A stretch of 64,000 nucleotides of DNA from Mangifera indica (GCF_011075055.1 NC_058137.1:7673463-7737462); one strand, 5' to 3'; positions 46,325 through 59,532 are shown, counted from the stretch's first letter. Made by a program: numbers and translations. Notes: generated by a model not told the origin, from the sequence alone.

Positions 46325-47535
46325 AACATGGAAGCAAATGAACCGAAAGAATGAAAAGGCATGGTAGTGGACTACGGATATAAATCCAGGTCAATGAGAC
46401 ACTGCAATTTAATTTTTAATCTCAGGTCTAATCACATGGGTATAATGGTACAAAATCATTATACAGTAGTATTTTGCATACGTCGGGTCATCTTAGAAAA
46501 ATAAATGAGGTAAGTTTCTAAAATGGTTATGTATATGGTTGTCAATGTAGTAAATTTATGCAGCATTAGCCAGTAAGAACAGGATATGCAGTAGCTTTTT
46601 CTCATAGGAAGAGGTTGTGCAGTGGGTGTAACATGATAATAACCATATATCCTTTAAATAATGAGATTTCAAGTTATTTCAGGAGATTATTGCCTGACGT
46701 AATTGTGATATTCTGAGCCTGAAGAGTGGTAGAATGCACGTTTGATTCTTAAGAGCAGCCTCTTAATGCTAAAACTGTATAGGATAGGACGATGTCCTTA
46801 TACTTACCTCCACAACCCTGTTCTGATGGGATCAGAAAATTGATAAATGCATTTAAGAATAATTAATGGAGAAACAGTAATTCCATAAATGTATAATTTT
46901 GGCAATTTTTGATGCATCAGAACTGTAAAAAACTAGCCAGAAGAATGAATAGGCTTGGTTGGGGACTACAAATGTAAATGCAGGTCAATGAGACACAACA
47001 ACTTTAATTCTTTCAGTTCTCATAATAAGAGCACAACGGTGCCAATAGTTGCACGCTAGCATTTGAATAACATTGGATCCTTTGAAAGCAAACTAAAAAT
47101 TAGTAAGTGATTGAACAAAAACAAGTACTTATGAAAAGAAATGAGCTAGGTAGCTGAAAACATTATGTATATGGTTGTCATTAGTAGCATGCAGCATTTA
47201 CCTAAACTAAATAAAAACGTAGTGTAAAATTCAATAAGTTAGGCAGTAGTTTTTACGCGAAGGAAAGAATAATGCAGTGGGTATAACCTGATAAAGAAAA
47301 ATAACCCTCCAAATAATAAGAATCACATCCAAGTTATTACGGAGGGATTATTGCCAGACATAACCATGATATTCTGAGCCTGAAGAGTGCTAGAATGCAA
47401 GTTTAACTCTTGAGAGCAGCATCTTATGCCACAAAAGAACAGGACCATATCCTTAAATGCACCTTAAAAAACCTGTTCTGATGGCATCAGCAAATTATAC
47501 TATTAAGCAATGCATTTGAGAATAACAAATGGAGG
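46325..47535. repeat. Diverged tandem duplication, two copies of about 550-620 bp
   Basis: Copy A (about 46325-46870) and copy B (about 46918-47535) share ordered blocks: GGTCAATGAGACAC (46389 and 46983), TATGTATATGGTTGTCA (46529 and 47164), GATATTCTGAGCCTGAAGAG (46707 and 47368), and CCTGTTCTGATGG (46817 and 47472). Copy B lies directly downstream of the PPR pseudogene, so the unit may be its former 3' untranslated or downstream region. Confidence 0.8.
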
Positions 47536-47745
47536 GAAGGCATATTTACTGTTACAAGCAAATTCAACACAAAAAATTGAGAGTGCTATACTATAGCATA
47601 AGCTGGGAGATGATTTGATTGCCAGTGTAAACGGCACAGAGGACAACCTATAAGAACAATTACATAAAGAGAGTACAATAGTAATCAAAACCAACCAAAT
47701 AGACCGCATGGACTTTTTCTATAGCTTCAGCCACTTAAGTGTGCT

Positions 47746-48447
47746 TTACATTTCCAATGTAGTGTAAGCACCAACATCTGTCAAACTCTTACTTTCAACC
47801 GCATAATCAAAAACTTCGTAAGCCTCAGAAACCTGGCCAACTCGACAAAGTGCCCTCACAAATGTGGCATAACTAGCCATCTCAGGCTTCATACCACCCT
47901 CTTTCATCATCTCATAAAATTCAATTCCTTTCTCCAACAATTTCGACTTACACAAAACATGCAGCAACGCGTTATACATGCAACAATTAGGACTACAATC
48001 CCTAGTCTCCATCTCCTCTAACAATGTCAGTGCACCCAATGAGTCTCGTTTCCTACGCAAACCATTCATCAATGAAGTATAGAACATCAAATTGAGCCTT
48101 TTTTTTTTTTTTTTGAACCCGAGAGAGGTCAGAATCAGGTGCTTTGCACGCCTGCGAAAGAAAAAATAAGGTAAGTTAAACGGTCGGTGGAGAAAGCGGT
48201 GTTGGTTTGGATCATGCGGCGGAGAAGAGATCGAATTATCAACGGTGGACATCAAAGCGTAGGATTGAAGGAGAGAGTTGTGGAAGGGGCAGTCAGGTGG
48301 GGTTTGTATGGTTGAAATGAAGGAGTCCAATAGTTTCTTGGCTTCTGAGAGTTCAGAGGACTTGAACAGAGATGGAATTCTTTTGGCTTTTAGTGAATCA
48401 TGAGTCCTTTTTGCTGCTGTTTTCTGGAGGGTCTTTTGTTGAGAAAG
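47746..48447 (-). pseudogene. PPR protein pseudogene
   Basis: Minus-strand reading starts without any in-frame Met (KRTHDSLKAKRIPSLF, then KLLDSFISTIQTPPDCPFHN). It changes frame at about 48215 (RRMIQTNTAFSTDRLTYLIF in the second frame), again at about 48165 (LSQACKAPDSDLSRV), and passes a 16-18 bp homopolymer (48098-48115) into LNLMFYTSLMNGLRRKRDSL. Two recognisable pentatricopeptide repeats follow (CSPNCCMYNALLHVLCKSKL; GGMKPEMASYATFVRALCRV). The frame ends YTTLEM with a stop, while the next codons still read TLKWLK-like sequence. Intact PPR proteins of this type are several times longer, so a large internal deletion is also likely. Intact versions act in organelle RNA processing; this copy should not. 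Confidence 0.85.
48098..48115. repeat. Poly-T tract within the PPR pseudogene
   Basis: Uninterrupted T run on the plus strand at the joint between two PPR blocks; probably an expanded slippage site. Confidence 0.8.
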
Positions 48448-50447
48448 TTATGGCGTTGGGATTTTTCAATTTGTAATGGAGTTGTTATAAGCGTGTTGGC
48501 TGAAACCAAAGGGCGTAAGACAGGTGGGATTTTTCCCATTTTTCTCTTTCAATTCTGTTCTGCTACTTAAGTCTTCATCTCTGTGAAAGAGTCTATCTGG
48601 TAAATGATGAAGGTGCAGGAGAGTTAGGGCTTAAAAAGGGCTTGAGAAAAAGAAAAGAGAGGGAAGAGAAGCATGTCGAATGAGCCGGGCTTCTACATTC
48701 AATGAAAAGTTGGGCCCAACTTTTACATACCAAGCTCTCGGAAGCCCACATAGTACTTAAAAAGGATGAATTGGCAAGGGGACAGAGCTTGTTGAATTTG
48801 TCCATGTAATTTAAAAAATGCTAATATTTTATATATTACCAATAAATATAAATATAAGTATAAATATTATCTTATCATTGTGCAATATAAACATAAGTGT
48901 AAATATTACAAATGACTAGGATCAAAATTATGAATTTTTGATAATTCCTACTCATGAACGATCATTTTTGTTACATGCACAAGTGCTCATAGTGTTAATT
49001 TTACTTTTTTGCACTTGAACATTCGTCTGTTCTTATGTACATCTCACATCAAACAGTCATTCATCTCTCATAAATAAGTGTTCATAATCACTTAAATAAA
49101 ATTTTAATAAATTTAAAATATTACGATATAACTATAGTATCCTTTGATGTTTACAAAATATCATGAAATGGATATGTATAAAGTGATTTAGCTAGATAAA
49201 TTGCTGAAGTGCCATTTATATGGGTCTATGCTTTTGTCTCTCCCCCCCCTCCTTGCATTAGTCTTTTATATTTATAAAATTTGAGAGAAGTTACATTATT
49301 TAAATAGAAATATCAAAAAGTTCATAATTTAAATATAATTATAAAATTTTATTCTTACTCTAATTGAATTAAAATGAAGTATTTATAATATTAGAAAAAT
49401 CTTGGGTAGAAAACAAAAGATAGTTTTCCCTTTTTGAAATGAAGGTAAATAAGGAAATTCTCTTGTATATACTAAGTAGATTTACTATTAAAGAAAAGTT
49501 TTCTTGTTATTGAGGAAGGGAAGGTTTAATTACATTTCAACAAAATATGGTGGATATGAGAATACCGTTTAACAGTCAACATAAAAAGTAGTGTTATGTA
49601 TATAATTTTTGTGTATAATTTTATACATAAATAATGATGTATCATTATATGATTAGATTATTAAAAATAAAATAATATATATTCATATAGTAATATAGTG
49701 CTGTTTATGTATATAATTTATTGCTACAAAAATGATATGGATTAGAATGGAAATCTATAGTTTTTTATCGACAAATATTTCTATTTAAAAGCGGCACGGC
49801 TCCTCTTGGTGCATTGTGGAACGTTCCGTGGTGGAAAAGTGGATTTTGAGACTATTGATTTGGCAACTCGCCACTAGAAAAAGCTCCCTCAAGTTGTGAC
49901 ATGCTCAATTAGTTGATTATGTTGACATGAATGATTAACAAAAATAATAAATTATTCTGATCTATTTTCAAAGTGTAACCCGATCCTTATCTCCCAATTA
50001 AGAAGTCCCAGCTCTTCGGCTGGTGGGGTTATTTGGGATGCAACTTCAACATAAATTTGGATAGTCATGTCGTTGCAATCCTTGACTAAAAATCACTCGG
50101 TGGTTAGTGCTTGCTTTGTCTGTAATCCACCAGATGGAGCTTGCGTAGTTGAGTGTCTGATGATGCCATGCACACTATATAAACATTATCAAATATGATT
50201 TAAAACGCAAACATGCCATATCTTCTGAGAAGGACGCAATTACTGAAACATCACGCCTTGTTGAATTATGAATACCTTCTTCTGATTAAATTACTAGATA
50301 TACATGACAATAATCTCTGGCTTGGCTATCTGCTGAGCTATATCTGGTTATCATTTCACATGAACGATCATAGTCCCTAATTCCTCTCAATTTGTTTTAC
50401 AATAAATGGAAATACCTAGATGTTAAATTACAAAACTATTCTATGTA
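48448..50447. other. AT-rich intergenic
   Basis: No gene. 49590-49720 has repeated TATGTATATAATTT words in both directions, perhaps a small degraded MITE. Confidence 0.4.
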
Positions 50448-51256
50448 AGTAGGGTTGGATTCGAAACTAGCTTATTCGGGATTGGAACGAGTTAGCTTGG
50501 ACAAGCACGAGAAAATGAACATGAACCCGAGTACAAGCTAGAAAGTAGAACCATGTTTGGCTCACTCAGCTCACAAGCTAAGCACTGCTAGTTTAAACCC
50601 TCAGCAAACGACATTGTTTCCATCCCTACCTAAAGATATTTCATTTTCCTTCTAGCCCTAAATGTGTTCTCGCACTATGTTTTCTTTCCTTCTAGTCCTA
50701 AAGACATTCCCACCTCTATTGCATCACATGTTTAACCGTTTACCAAAAAGACAAGACGATCAACGACAATGAGATGATAGGCTGACCGACAATGAGATGA
50801 TAAGCTCTTGTTTGCTCTCTGTTTTGCAGTTGTTGTCGACATGACTCCTCCTTTGCATTTCTCTAGCGTTCCACTGATGTATCTTCGGTGATTCTCATCA
50901 TCAATATCATTATCACCCTCTAATCTACAACTATTACCCTATGTTTTTATTATTTTAGTCCATAAGTTTCACCTATTAAGCATAATTTGTTCCATTGTAA
51001 TTTCTTCAATTTGTATTTTTATGAATTTACTATTCATCTCTCTTTATATTTTGAAACAAGTTTGAAATGCAAACCTGAAGCGAGTGCGAGCCGATCACAA
51101 ATAATAAAATTACCAAGCAAACCAAACACAAATATATGATTGAGCAAGCTTGGCGAGCCTGAACCAAACCTGAGTCAAGCGTAGTCCAAAATGAGTCAAA
51201 AACAAGTCATGCCCTATTTAGGCTCGACTCGGCACGTTTCCAACGTTATATGCAAG
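50448..51256. repeat. MITE-like repeat with CTCGAG/GAGC-rich ends
   Basis: Starts AGGGTTGGATTCGAAACTAG and ends with GCTCGACTCGGCACGTTTCCAACG; the outermost parts are imperfect inverted repeats (GTTGGATTCGAAAC against GTTGGAAACGTGCC after reversal). Sequence near both ends repeats AAGCTTG/CAAGCTAG and GAGC words typical of a widespread plant repeat type. Confidence 0.5.
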
Positions 51257-52101
51257 TACATTAGAAAAAAATGTGTTAGTCATAATATATTCATTAAAAA
51301 AAAAAAACTGAATATCAAATTGTCATATATCCATAAATCTTAAATTTTATATTTTTCATATAGTTTGAAGATAATACATATACTTGGACCCGTTGTATGT
51401 ATAAAGAGAAATGTAGAGGAATTTAGAGGATGTTGATTTCTCTTTCTTAACTCATTTCTTGATGACAAAAAAAACTTAAATATTTGTAGTAATATTGTTG
51501 TTTTGTTTATAAGAGATATAGAGAGAGGAGCAACTTTTATTTATAGTGTTAATTGTAACTTTTCATCAAAAGTATACATCCTTATAATGAGTCATATCTT
51601 TTTATTAGTCAATAGGATTTCAATATTGAAAATCTTATTAAAATTAATTATTTTATCAAATAAATGCAATTATACTTGATAAAATAAATATCATGTGAGT
51701 CAAAAATTTTATATTCTCTTGTTTGGTTCATATAATATTATTTTTACAATTTAATAAGAAAGATGTAATGCGCATAAATTTATATAGCAAAATCTTTTTT
51801 CCATTGGCTATAATATTATATCATTATTAAGTTGAATATTAATGAGAGTCATAACGGTAGTATTCCATTTTCTTGACATACAGTCCTTTCTATGTACCAC
51901 AACATTAATTTTCAATTTAACATGATCTTTAATAAAGATAATCATAATGGTTCAACTTTGATGTCTTTATTATAAGACTATTCTTGTAAACATTATTCTA
52001 AACAATTATGTGTACAAATAGAAAATTGTAAATATCATAAACATATAAATGAACTCAGAGTGTCATATACATAAACTTAATATATACATAATACGATGTC
52101 A
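51257..52101 (-). other. Possible 3' LTR remnant of the copia element at 52102-55542
   Basis: In element orientation (minus) this directly follows RNase H and contains a TATA-like CACTATAAATAAAAG (about 51536-51550). The second LTR is not in the window, so this cannot be confirmed by comparison. Confidence 0.35.
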
Positions 52102-52443
52102 TTAATGATGTCTAATAATACTTATCATTTCAATATGTTCATTAAATGTTTTGAGAGGTAATTTTTTTGACAAAGGACCTACAATCATAAGATTAATGTT
52201 AATGTGTTCAACTGACACTTTTTGTTTATGAACTTCTTCTTTAATGATAAAGTATTTTATTTCTGTATGTTTAGCACCTACAGAACACTTGTTGTTTTTA
52301 GAGAAGAAAACTGCAACAAAGTTTTTATAATAAATTTTTAGCGGTTTGACAATACCGTTGACAATCCAAAGTCTTGAAATAAAGTTCCATAGCCATAACC
52401 CATTAATAGTGGCCTCAAAGTATACCACAAACTCAGCTTCCAT
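52102..52443 (-). pseudogene. Copia RNase H (C-terminal part)
   Basis: EAEFVVYFEATINGLWLWNF, KPLKIYYKNFVAVFFSKNN and HININLMIVGPLSKKLPLKTF match the RNase H end of copia polyproteins, with the terminal stop at 52102. Upstream sequence to about 52560 continues the domain with stops. Confidence 0.88.
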
Positions 52444-52559
52444 AATGGATGCAGTAATGATAGATTGTTTTGCACTCTTTCATGAAATTGCTCCTCCAAC
52501 TAATAGAAACAAACAACCAAATGTAGATTTTCTTGTATCAATACATCCAACATAGTCTA

Positions 52560-53560
52560 AATCTGAATATCCACTTACCTCAAGATGATCAAACCTTCTA
52601 TAAGTAAACATATAATCCTTAGTTCCTTATAAGTATCTTAGAACTTTCTTTGTAGTTTTCCAATGTTCCAAACCTGGATTATTTTAAAATTTGTCTAACA
52701 TTCTGACAAAAAAACTAATGTCTAGTCCGGTGCAAGTTTGAACATACATACATTAAACTCCCCACAACTGATGCATGAGAATAATTTTCATTTGTTGTCA
52801 TTCCAATTCATTTTTCAAACATTGCATGAGATTAAATTTATTCTCTTTAACAACAAGCAACATATCATCAATATACATAACTAGAAAAATAAACTTGCCC
52901 ATACTAATCTTTACATATATACATCGATCTATAATGTTTTCTTGAAAACCAAAAGAAATGACAGTATAATTAAACTTAAGATACCATTATAAGGAGGCTT
53001 GTTTACGTTTGTATATTGATTTCTTTAATTTACACACCTTGTGTTCCTTTCCCTTAATTGAAAAATCTTCAAGTTATCCATATAAACCTTTTCCTCTAAA
53101 TTTCTATTAAGAAAGGTAGTTTTAACATTTAGTTGATGTAATTTTAAATCATAATGAGTCACCAAAGCCATAATGATTCTAAAAGAAACTTTTTTAGAGA
53201 CTACTGAAAAAGTTTTTCTATAATCAATGTCTTTTTTTTTAGTAAACTTTCGACAACAAGTTGTGTGTACGTCGTTCAATTTTACCTTTTAAATCATGTT
53301 TAGTCTTAAAAATCCATATGCATCCATTTTTTAATATACTTTAGGTAATTCAACAAGATCCCAAACTTCATTTTGATCATAGATTTTAACTTTTCTTCCT
53401 TGACATTTAACCATTTAGTAGAACCATCACAATTCATAGCTTGTAAAAAAAAAAAAAAAAAGTGGATCATTGTCAATTTCTAACTCTTGGAAATAAACCA
53501 TATAGTCATCTAAAATAACAAATCTCCTTCTTTTTTCGATCTTTTTAATGGTGTTTATTG
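52560..53560 (-). pseudogene. Copia reverse transcriptase
   Basis: The clearest part is 53025-53279: YRKTFSVVSKKVSFRIIMAL, then HYDLKLHQLNVKTTFLNRNL and EEKVYMDN, the copia 'DVKTAFLNGxLEEEVYM' region with Asp changed to Asn. Other parts are broken by stops. Confidence 0.85.
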
Positions 53561-53649
53561 TGGTTTGACTATAGTTGGTTCTTCATTGGCATTTTTTTCA
53601 TAAAGTGTTTGCTCATTCATTTGTTGTTCTTAATTATTATTTGGTTGAA

Positions 53650-54530
53650 CTATAACTTAGGGAACAACAATTGTAGAAGTTTTGGGTATAAGAACTTCCA
53701 CCTTAACTTCATAAATGCTAATATTATACATTCTTTCATTCCCATTAATCTCACCATTTTCAATGAACCTAACATTTCTAGATACAACAATTCTTGCATT
53801 ATAATTAGGACAATAAAATCTATACCTTTTGGACTTTTTTGGATAGCCAATGAAATATCCATTAGTTGTTCTAAAGTCCAATTTCTTTGCATGTGGATTA
53901 TAAATTCTTTTGTCAAGCGACCCCAAACAAGTAAATGTCTTAAACTAGGTTTCTCTCCTATTTATAATTCAAAAGATGTTTTTGAAACTGTTGTACTAGG
54001 TATCCTATTTAGTAAATACATTATGGTTTTTTTTTTTTGGATACATCTATAAAGATAAAGGTAAAGATGAATGACTCATCATACTTCTTACCATTTTCAT
54101 TAAGGCATAATTACACTTTTCTAAACTATTTTGTTGTGGTGTACTTGACATTGTATGATGAGCACAAATACCATGTCTTTCAAGGAATTTGGCAAATGGA
54201 CATGGAAATTATCCTGATTCATTAAACTTTCCATAAAATTCACTACCTCTATCAGACTTTACAATTTTCACCTTTTTATCTAATTGTGTTTCAACCTTTC
54301 TAACATACACCTTAAGTGCATTAATCAATTGAGTTTTATAATGCAATAGATAAACATATCTATAACATGAAAATCATTAATAAATATGATAAAATATATT
54401 TCTCTACAAAACTTTGAGTATGAAAAGGTCCACAAATGTTAGTGTGTATAATCTCAAGAAGTTATGTACTTCTTCTGGCTCATTTCTTAGTGTGTTTTGT
54501 TTGTTTTCCTTTAATACAATCAATACATAT
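53650..54530 (-). pseudogene. Copia integrase
   Basis: 53650-53926 reads GSLDKRIYNPHAKKLDFRTT and GYFIGYPKKSKRYRFYCPNY, the integrase C-terminal region; the overlapping minus frame 7 bp away is a shadow. The upstream core is fragmented. Confidence 0.85.
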
Positions 54531-54685
54531 GTCAAGATCAGTAAAATCTAAATTTGAAAAGATTTCATTCTTTACTAATCTTAGCATCCTTTTTTTGGAA
54601 ACATGACTCAAATGTTCATGTCATAAGCAAGCATAATTCTCATCAACTAAATTGCATTTAGTGCCCTCATTATGATGCAAGGTCA

Positions 54686-55090
54686 TTAAAGTCTCAACAA
54701 ATACATTATCAAGTTTAAACTTATAGAGACCATCACATAATATTCCATAACTAATAATATCATTAATCTTAAATAAACTAAAAGATCCAAAGCCAAACTT
54801 AAATGAAAATCTTGCACATCAAGTTTTTGTAAAGAAACTAAGTTGCGAGAAAATATAGGTACATAAAGAGTATTAAACAAGTCTAAATAATGTCTTGTAT
54901 CTAAAAGTATACGGTAAGTGCCAATGCCTTTAATTGGAGCTTTGGTTTTATTCCCCATGAACACAAAATTTTCATTTGACTTGATGGTTTGAATCACAAG
55001 GAATCCCCACAACATGTTTGAAATATGAGTAGTGGAACCATAATCAATCCACCGAGTATTATGAGGAACTTTTGTAAAGTTTGATTCAAA
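54686..55090 (-). pseudogene. Copia protease end and pre-integrase region
   Basis: GNKTKAPIKGIGTYRILLDT, then LDLFNTLYVPIFSRNLVSLQ is the conserved stretch between protease and the pre-integrase zinc finger of copia elements. Confidence 0.85.
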
Positions 55091-55129
55091 ACATACTAAA
55101 GTACAATGCTTACCTTTCTTTTCAAACGA

Positions 55130-55215
55130 AACTTTACATTTGGGACAATCTTTCTTTAAGTGTCTAACATTATTGCAAAAATGGCACTTAACAATCTCAT
55201 GTTCTTTCTTATGAG
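55130..55215 (-). pseudogene. Copia gag zinc knuckle
   Basis: CHFCNNVRHLKKDC keeps the C-x2-C-x4-H-x4-C spacing of the gag nucleocapsid knuckle. Confidence 0.85.
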
Positions 55216-55542
55216 GTTGTGAAATCCTGCTCTTTCTTCCTTCCCTTTTAGAATTCTTTCTAATTTCTTGATGACTTAGAAGATGAATAGAATGAACTAT
55301 TTGATTCTTTAACCTTTTCTCCTTTTAAACAAGTATATTGGTCAATTCGTTAATATTCCACTTGCCCTTTATAATATTGCAATTCATTTGAAATGATCCA
55401 CATTGTTCAAGAGGTAAGGAATTAAGTATGAATTATACTAACAAATACTCATCCATATTCATTCATAAAGTCCTTAGTTTTATTACTAAGCTTTTCATCT
55501 TAAGAATATGTTCATGCATGGTACATGAACCATCATATTAAC

Positions 55543-57968
55543 TGTTACAACCATAGGCATGTCTCAAAGGCACAATAGTTATATTAAATATTATGTTATT
55601 TTAAAAGTCAAAGTGTGAGTTTTGAGTGACACACAACTGTGTATAATGAGGTTATGCCAATGTGTTATTACCACATCAACCAGATAAGATAGTTTTAACA
55701 TAAATTTTAAATTTAGTGACACACAACGAGGTACCCTAGATACATGTATGTATGTGTTGTACACGATTTCAAGTTTTTAAAAAGGCATGATGGTTGCATT
55801 TTAGAGATTTTTATCCCTAATCTAACACATTCACCTTCTTGAGAAAAAGTGTGTGCTTGAAGCTCGATCTTCTAGCTTTCCATTAATAGCTCTAGTGAGC
55901 TAGTTCCAACGATGTGGATAGGAGAAAATATGAAAAGAAGGAAGCCTATTTATGCACTTCAACTTCTGCGAATTTGAGGTTAGTAAGTCATGTTATTTTT
56001 GTTATGAATCATGTTGAGGTTGTTTGATGCTCTTGTATGATTCCTTTTATAATGGAAATTAAGCATAATATCATGTTTGGTCTGCTAGTATTGGTGAGAG
56101 ATGTGATTCAACTATGGTTTCTGTTATGATTAAAAGGATTATGTACATGTATGCATATATACTTATATGTGATGCCATGATCTACCTCTTTGATTAGTTT
56201 TAATTATCATATAAGAGACTCTAGATGTTAATGAATATGTGAACATATGATAAGAATAGAATGATGAATGATGTTGTGAGAATCTTGATTGAATGAATGT
56301 CATTAGTATATGTGACCTTTATGATATTATATATATTAATTATGGATGATTATGCATACAATATTGTCAACCTATTCAATATTAAGATCATGTTAGAGAG
56401 ATGTTAACTTACTGATGAAGAGGGAGGAGTTTGTATAGACTAAATTAGGGTGAAAATCAGACATTTTTTGCATTTTGGACTCAATACACACTCATGTGGT
56501 ATAGAACACACGACTGTATGCACAAAGTCCAAAATCTAACTTATGTTTTCTACCAGCCTGACAACCATTGTATATCGTTGATCAGTGAGTATTTGACTAG
56601 GATATATGGACTTCCTATGTGTAATTTTACCACGATCATATATGATGGTGAAATAACCAAAATACCCCTACAAAGTGACATGGTTTAGACGAGTTTTAAA
56701 AAAAAAAAGTATATTAAAATATCTGAAAGGGCATATGCCTATATGAGTAAGGCATACCCCTATGTGTATAAGAAAAATGCCATATGAGGAAAGGCCACAA
56801 GAAGGTTGGTTGTGTGCAAGTAAATAGTCAGACACACTCTTATATGTTAAGAGACATACACCCATGTGTTCAAAGTAGAATAAAGAAAAGAGTGAAAGGA
56901 ATCAAGCTAAAAACCTATGAGTCATCTTGAGAGCTAGCAAAAGTTCTTAATACGTAGTAGTGCTTAACGTGTCTAAAAGATGAGATTTTAGCAAGGCATT
57001 TGCTTAAGGTGGAAGCTAGGACGAGCTTGAGTTTAGTGAAAGCTTAAGGTGCATGTATACTAGTCATCATAGGATTGCTAGTATAGGTACCATAGGTACA
57101 TATTCATTGTATCATTCATAATAGGATACTGTACCTATAGTATGGTATTTGCTTGTAGTAGAGCCTAGTTGTGAATAAGTTTAACCATAAAGAAACAGAA
57201 AGAGAACTCACATAGCCAAAGTATCAAATCCTTGAATTTGATCTGGTCCAATCGATCTAGTATACAATTCAATTACAATTTTCGGATAATAATGCTTTAA
57301 TCAAGTAAGTCATGGTCATACCAAATGAAAATCTAGAGAGTGATTCCTTAGTGATTGAATGAGATATAATTTGACCCAAGAGATTAGATTTGTAGCCTTG
57401 ACATTCCTTATAGTACAATATGAGCACAGAGATTATAAATAGGATCTATTATCATTCTTATGAGAGCTTAATACCAACATTTGATGACAAAGATAGTATA
57501 AGTCGAGATCAAAGGTATATTAGGAATTTAAGTAAAAATTAACAATAGAATTTCTTATTTATTGAGTGTTTCATTACTTACTCCTCCACTTACATATGTA
57601 TAGGTGCAATTGATCGTAACGATTATGGGACAAACAATGGTCAATTGGCATATAATTGTGAAGGCATTCTCATTATTCTTTCTTCTCTCCATTTTTATTT
57701 TATTATGGTTTTCCATTTATGTATTTGACTATACATTATGACTTTTCAGTTATGTTTTGAGTTCGAGAAATCTTTTGTACACTTCCAATGGTTTTTATGA
57801 CAAAGGATATTTTTATAATTTTGATAATTAATAAATGATGTTATTCAAGGGTTTTATGACATTTCTTTAATGAGTTCTTGAATTTTTTTTTAAAGTTGAG
57901 CATACTAAAAATAGTGAATTTAGGGACATCTTCCTCTAGAGGGTAGTACTTTTGGAGGAGGTGTTACA
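55543..57968 (+). repeat. 5' LTR of the gypsy element
   Basis: About 2.4 kb, TGTTACAACC...GGTGTTACA (TG...CA). Contains ACACACRACTGTRTG-like words and the tail GGTAGTACTTTTGGAGGAGG, frequent in long plant gypsy LTRs. The start is inferred from the end of copia similarity, since the partner LTR is not visible. Confidence 0.65.
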
Positions 57969-57971
57969 AAT

Positions 57972-57983
57972 TAGTATCAAAGC
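57972..57983 (+). promoter_or_regulatory. Degenerate primer site (initiator-Met tRNA)
   Basis: TAGTATCAAAGC, 10 of 12 matches to TGGTATCAGAGC, three bases after the LTR. Confidence 0.65.
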
Positions 57984-58529
57984 ATGATTTTGGTACTAAA
58001 AAAATGTCCTAAGTTTATGTGTAGTCAAATAGAGTAAGAATGTAAGTCCTTTAAGCGATGCTGACCATACTCATAACCAATCACTGTAAGTAAAAATTTA
58101 TTATACCTACGAAGTTTATATAGAGATTTATAGTTGTAAGTTTTTTAGGAAAAATAAGGCAAACCAAAGCCAGTACTAGTAATAATTAGACTTAGAACCT
58201 ATTGGGGACTTAGAGTGACGGGGCAATACCTCAAGTTCCATAAGCAGGTTTAAGTGCTATTGTTGTCAAAAATATAGTTAGAGAGATATTAAGAGAGTAA
58301 AGAGGTAGTCTAACTCATGTTAGTGAGTCGACTCAAGCACAAACTTAAGGCTTTATTAAAGTGGCATTCGTACCAATAACATCAACAATAATACTAACCA
58401 AGACTTAGTTGCACCCCATCTTTTACTTACCCAACATGTACCAACCTTAAAAATTTAATAGTACAAAAGACCTAGTTATAACTTAAGAATGACTAAAGTC
58501 GATAGATAGTGTCATGACTCTATTTGACA

Positions 58530-59200
58530 TGACAGATCAAGAGAAAGTCTAATATGCCACCTACTTCCTCAAGTCAAGTGCTAGAACATGATAAAACCTG
58601 ATCCTAGAAATGGAAAAAAATTTAAAGATTTCTTGGTCAAAATTCAAGAGGAGGTTTGAGGTTGAGTATAGGGGGCAGATGTAATGTGCATCGAGCTTAG
58701 GAGTTTCTTACATTAATATAAGGTACATATTCAGTAAAAGAATACTTCAACAAATTCAATCACTTAGCAAAATACACCCTTAAGATAGCTAACACTGAAA
58801 TTGGGATGATGGATAAATTTGTGTACGAGTTCAACCTAGTTATAGCCCAAGATGTGATGATGGGTACATAGTCATCCCAGACATACAATGAGGCCTTGAG
58901 TAGAGCCTTGAGGGTTAAGGTGTTTGTCAAAAGGATGTATGGCTAGACCCTAACTCAATCAACCCTAGTCTAAGGGCCTTTCTTTAGAAAGAAAATGAAA
59001 TAGGTCATTCTAACCCAAAAGGAGCAAAAACGGTTGGAAAAGCAGCAATAAGCAAAGGGACTAAAGATTCCCGCTTGTTAGAGGTATGCCAGGTATTATA
59101 GAAAAAAGTACCTGACTAGGTAAATAGTCTACTACAAGTGTCATTATCCAAGGTGCATGGCTAGATCTTGCCTTGGAGTTATCATTCGAATCGAGTAGCT
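58530..59200 (+). pseudogene. Gypsy gag
   Basis: Fragments such as MMDKFVYEFNLVIAQDVMMG and YNEALSRALRVKVF match plant gypsy gag, followed by a knuckle-like CHYPRCMARSC near 59138. Full of stops. Confidence 0.7.
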
Positions 59201-59209
59201 AGTGGGGGG

Positions 59210-59532
59210 AGCCACTACGAAAGTTTCCAACACCACCTAGAGACTTGTTGAGGTCAACTGATCAATAATCACTCGTTAGATTTCCTATCTTAATAATTTT
59301 TTATACATTTTAATTGATCGTAGTGTTATTCATTGTTTTATAGTCAAGACTTTACTTGAGAGATTAAGGGTACAACTAGTAAAGGTGGCTTAAAGAGTTA
59401 AGATAAGATTACTATATGCTTAGTATATAATAAGTGATGAGATGCTATTGGGGCAAACTACAGAAATCTAAGACAAACAACTTCTTTGTGGATTTAATAG
59501 TGTTCAAGATGTCAGACTTTGGCATGATTCTA
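59210..59532 (+). pseudogene. Gypsy aspartic protease, N-terminal part
   Basis: NNFFVDLIVFKMSDFGMIL corresponds to the protease 'LPVDLIVLDMxDFDVILGMD' block. It is interrupted after MIL by a solo LTR and resumes at 61794 as GMDFLGKNGTKIDC. Confidence 0.8.

Larger units (their letters stand above)
52102..55542 (-). mobile_element. Degenerate Ty1/copia element, minus strand
   Basis: Read on the minus strand, copia domains appear in order from 55542 to 52102: gag end, zinc knuckle, protease and pre-integrase, integrase, reverse transcriptase, RNase H. Stops and frameshifts are present throughout, and a poly-A run lies at 53446-53461. The right end is cut by the LTR of a gypsy element at 55543, so the 5' LTR and most of gag are missing or lie beyond that insertion outside the window. 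Confidence 0.85.
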
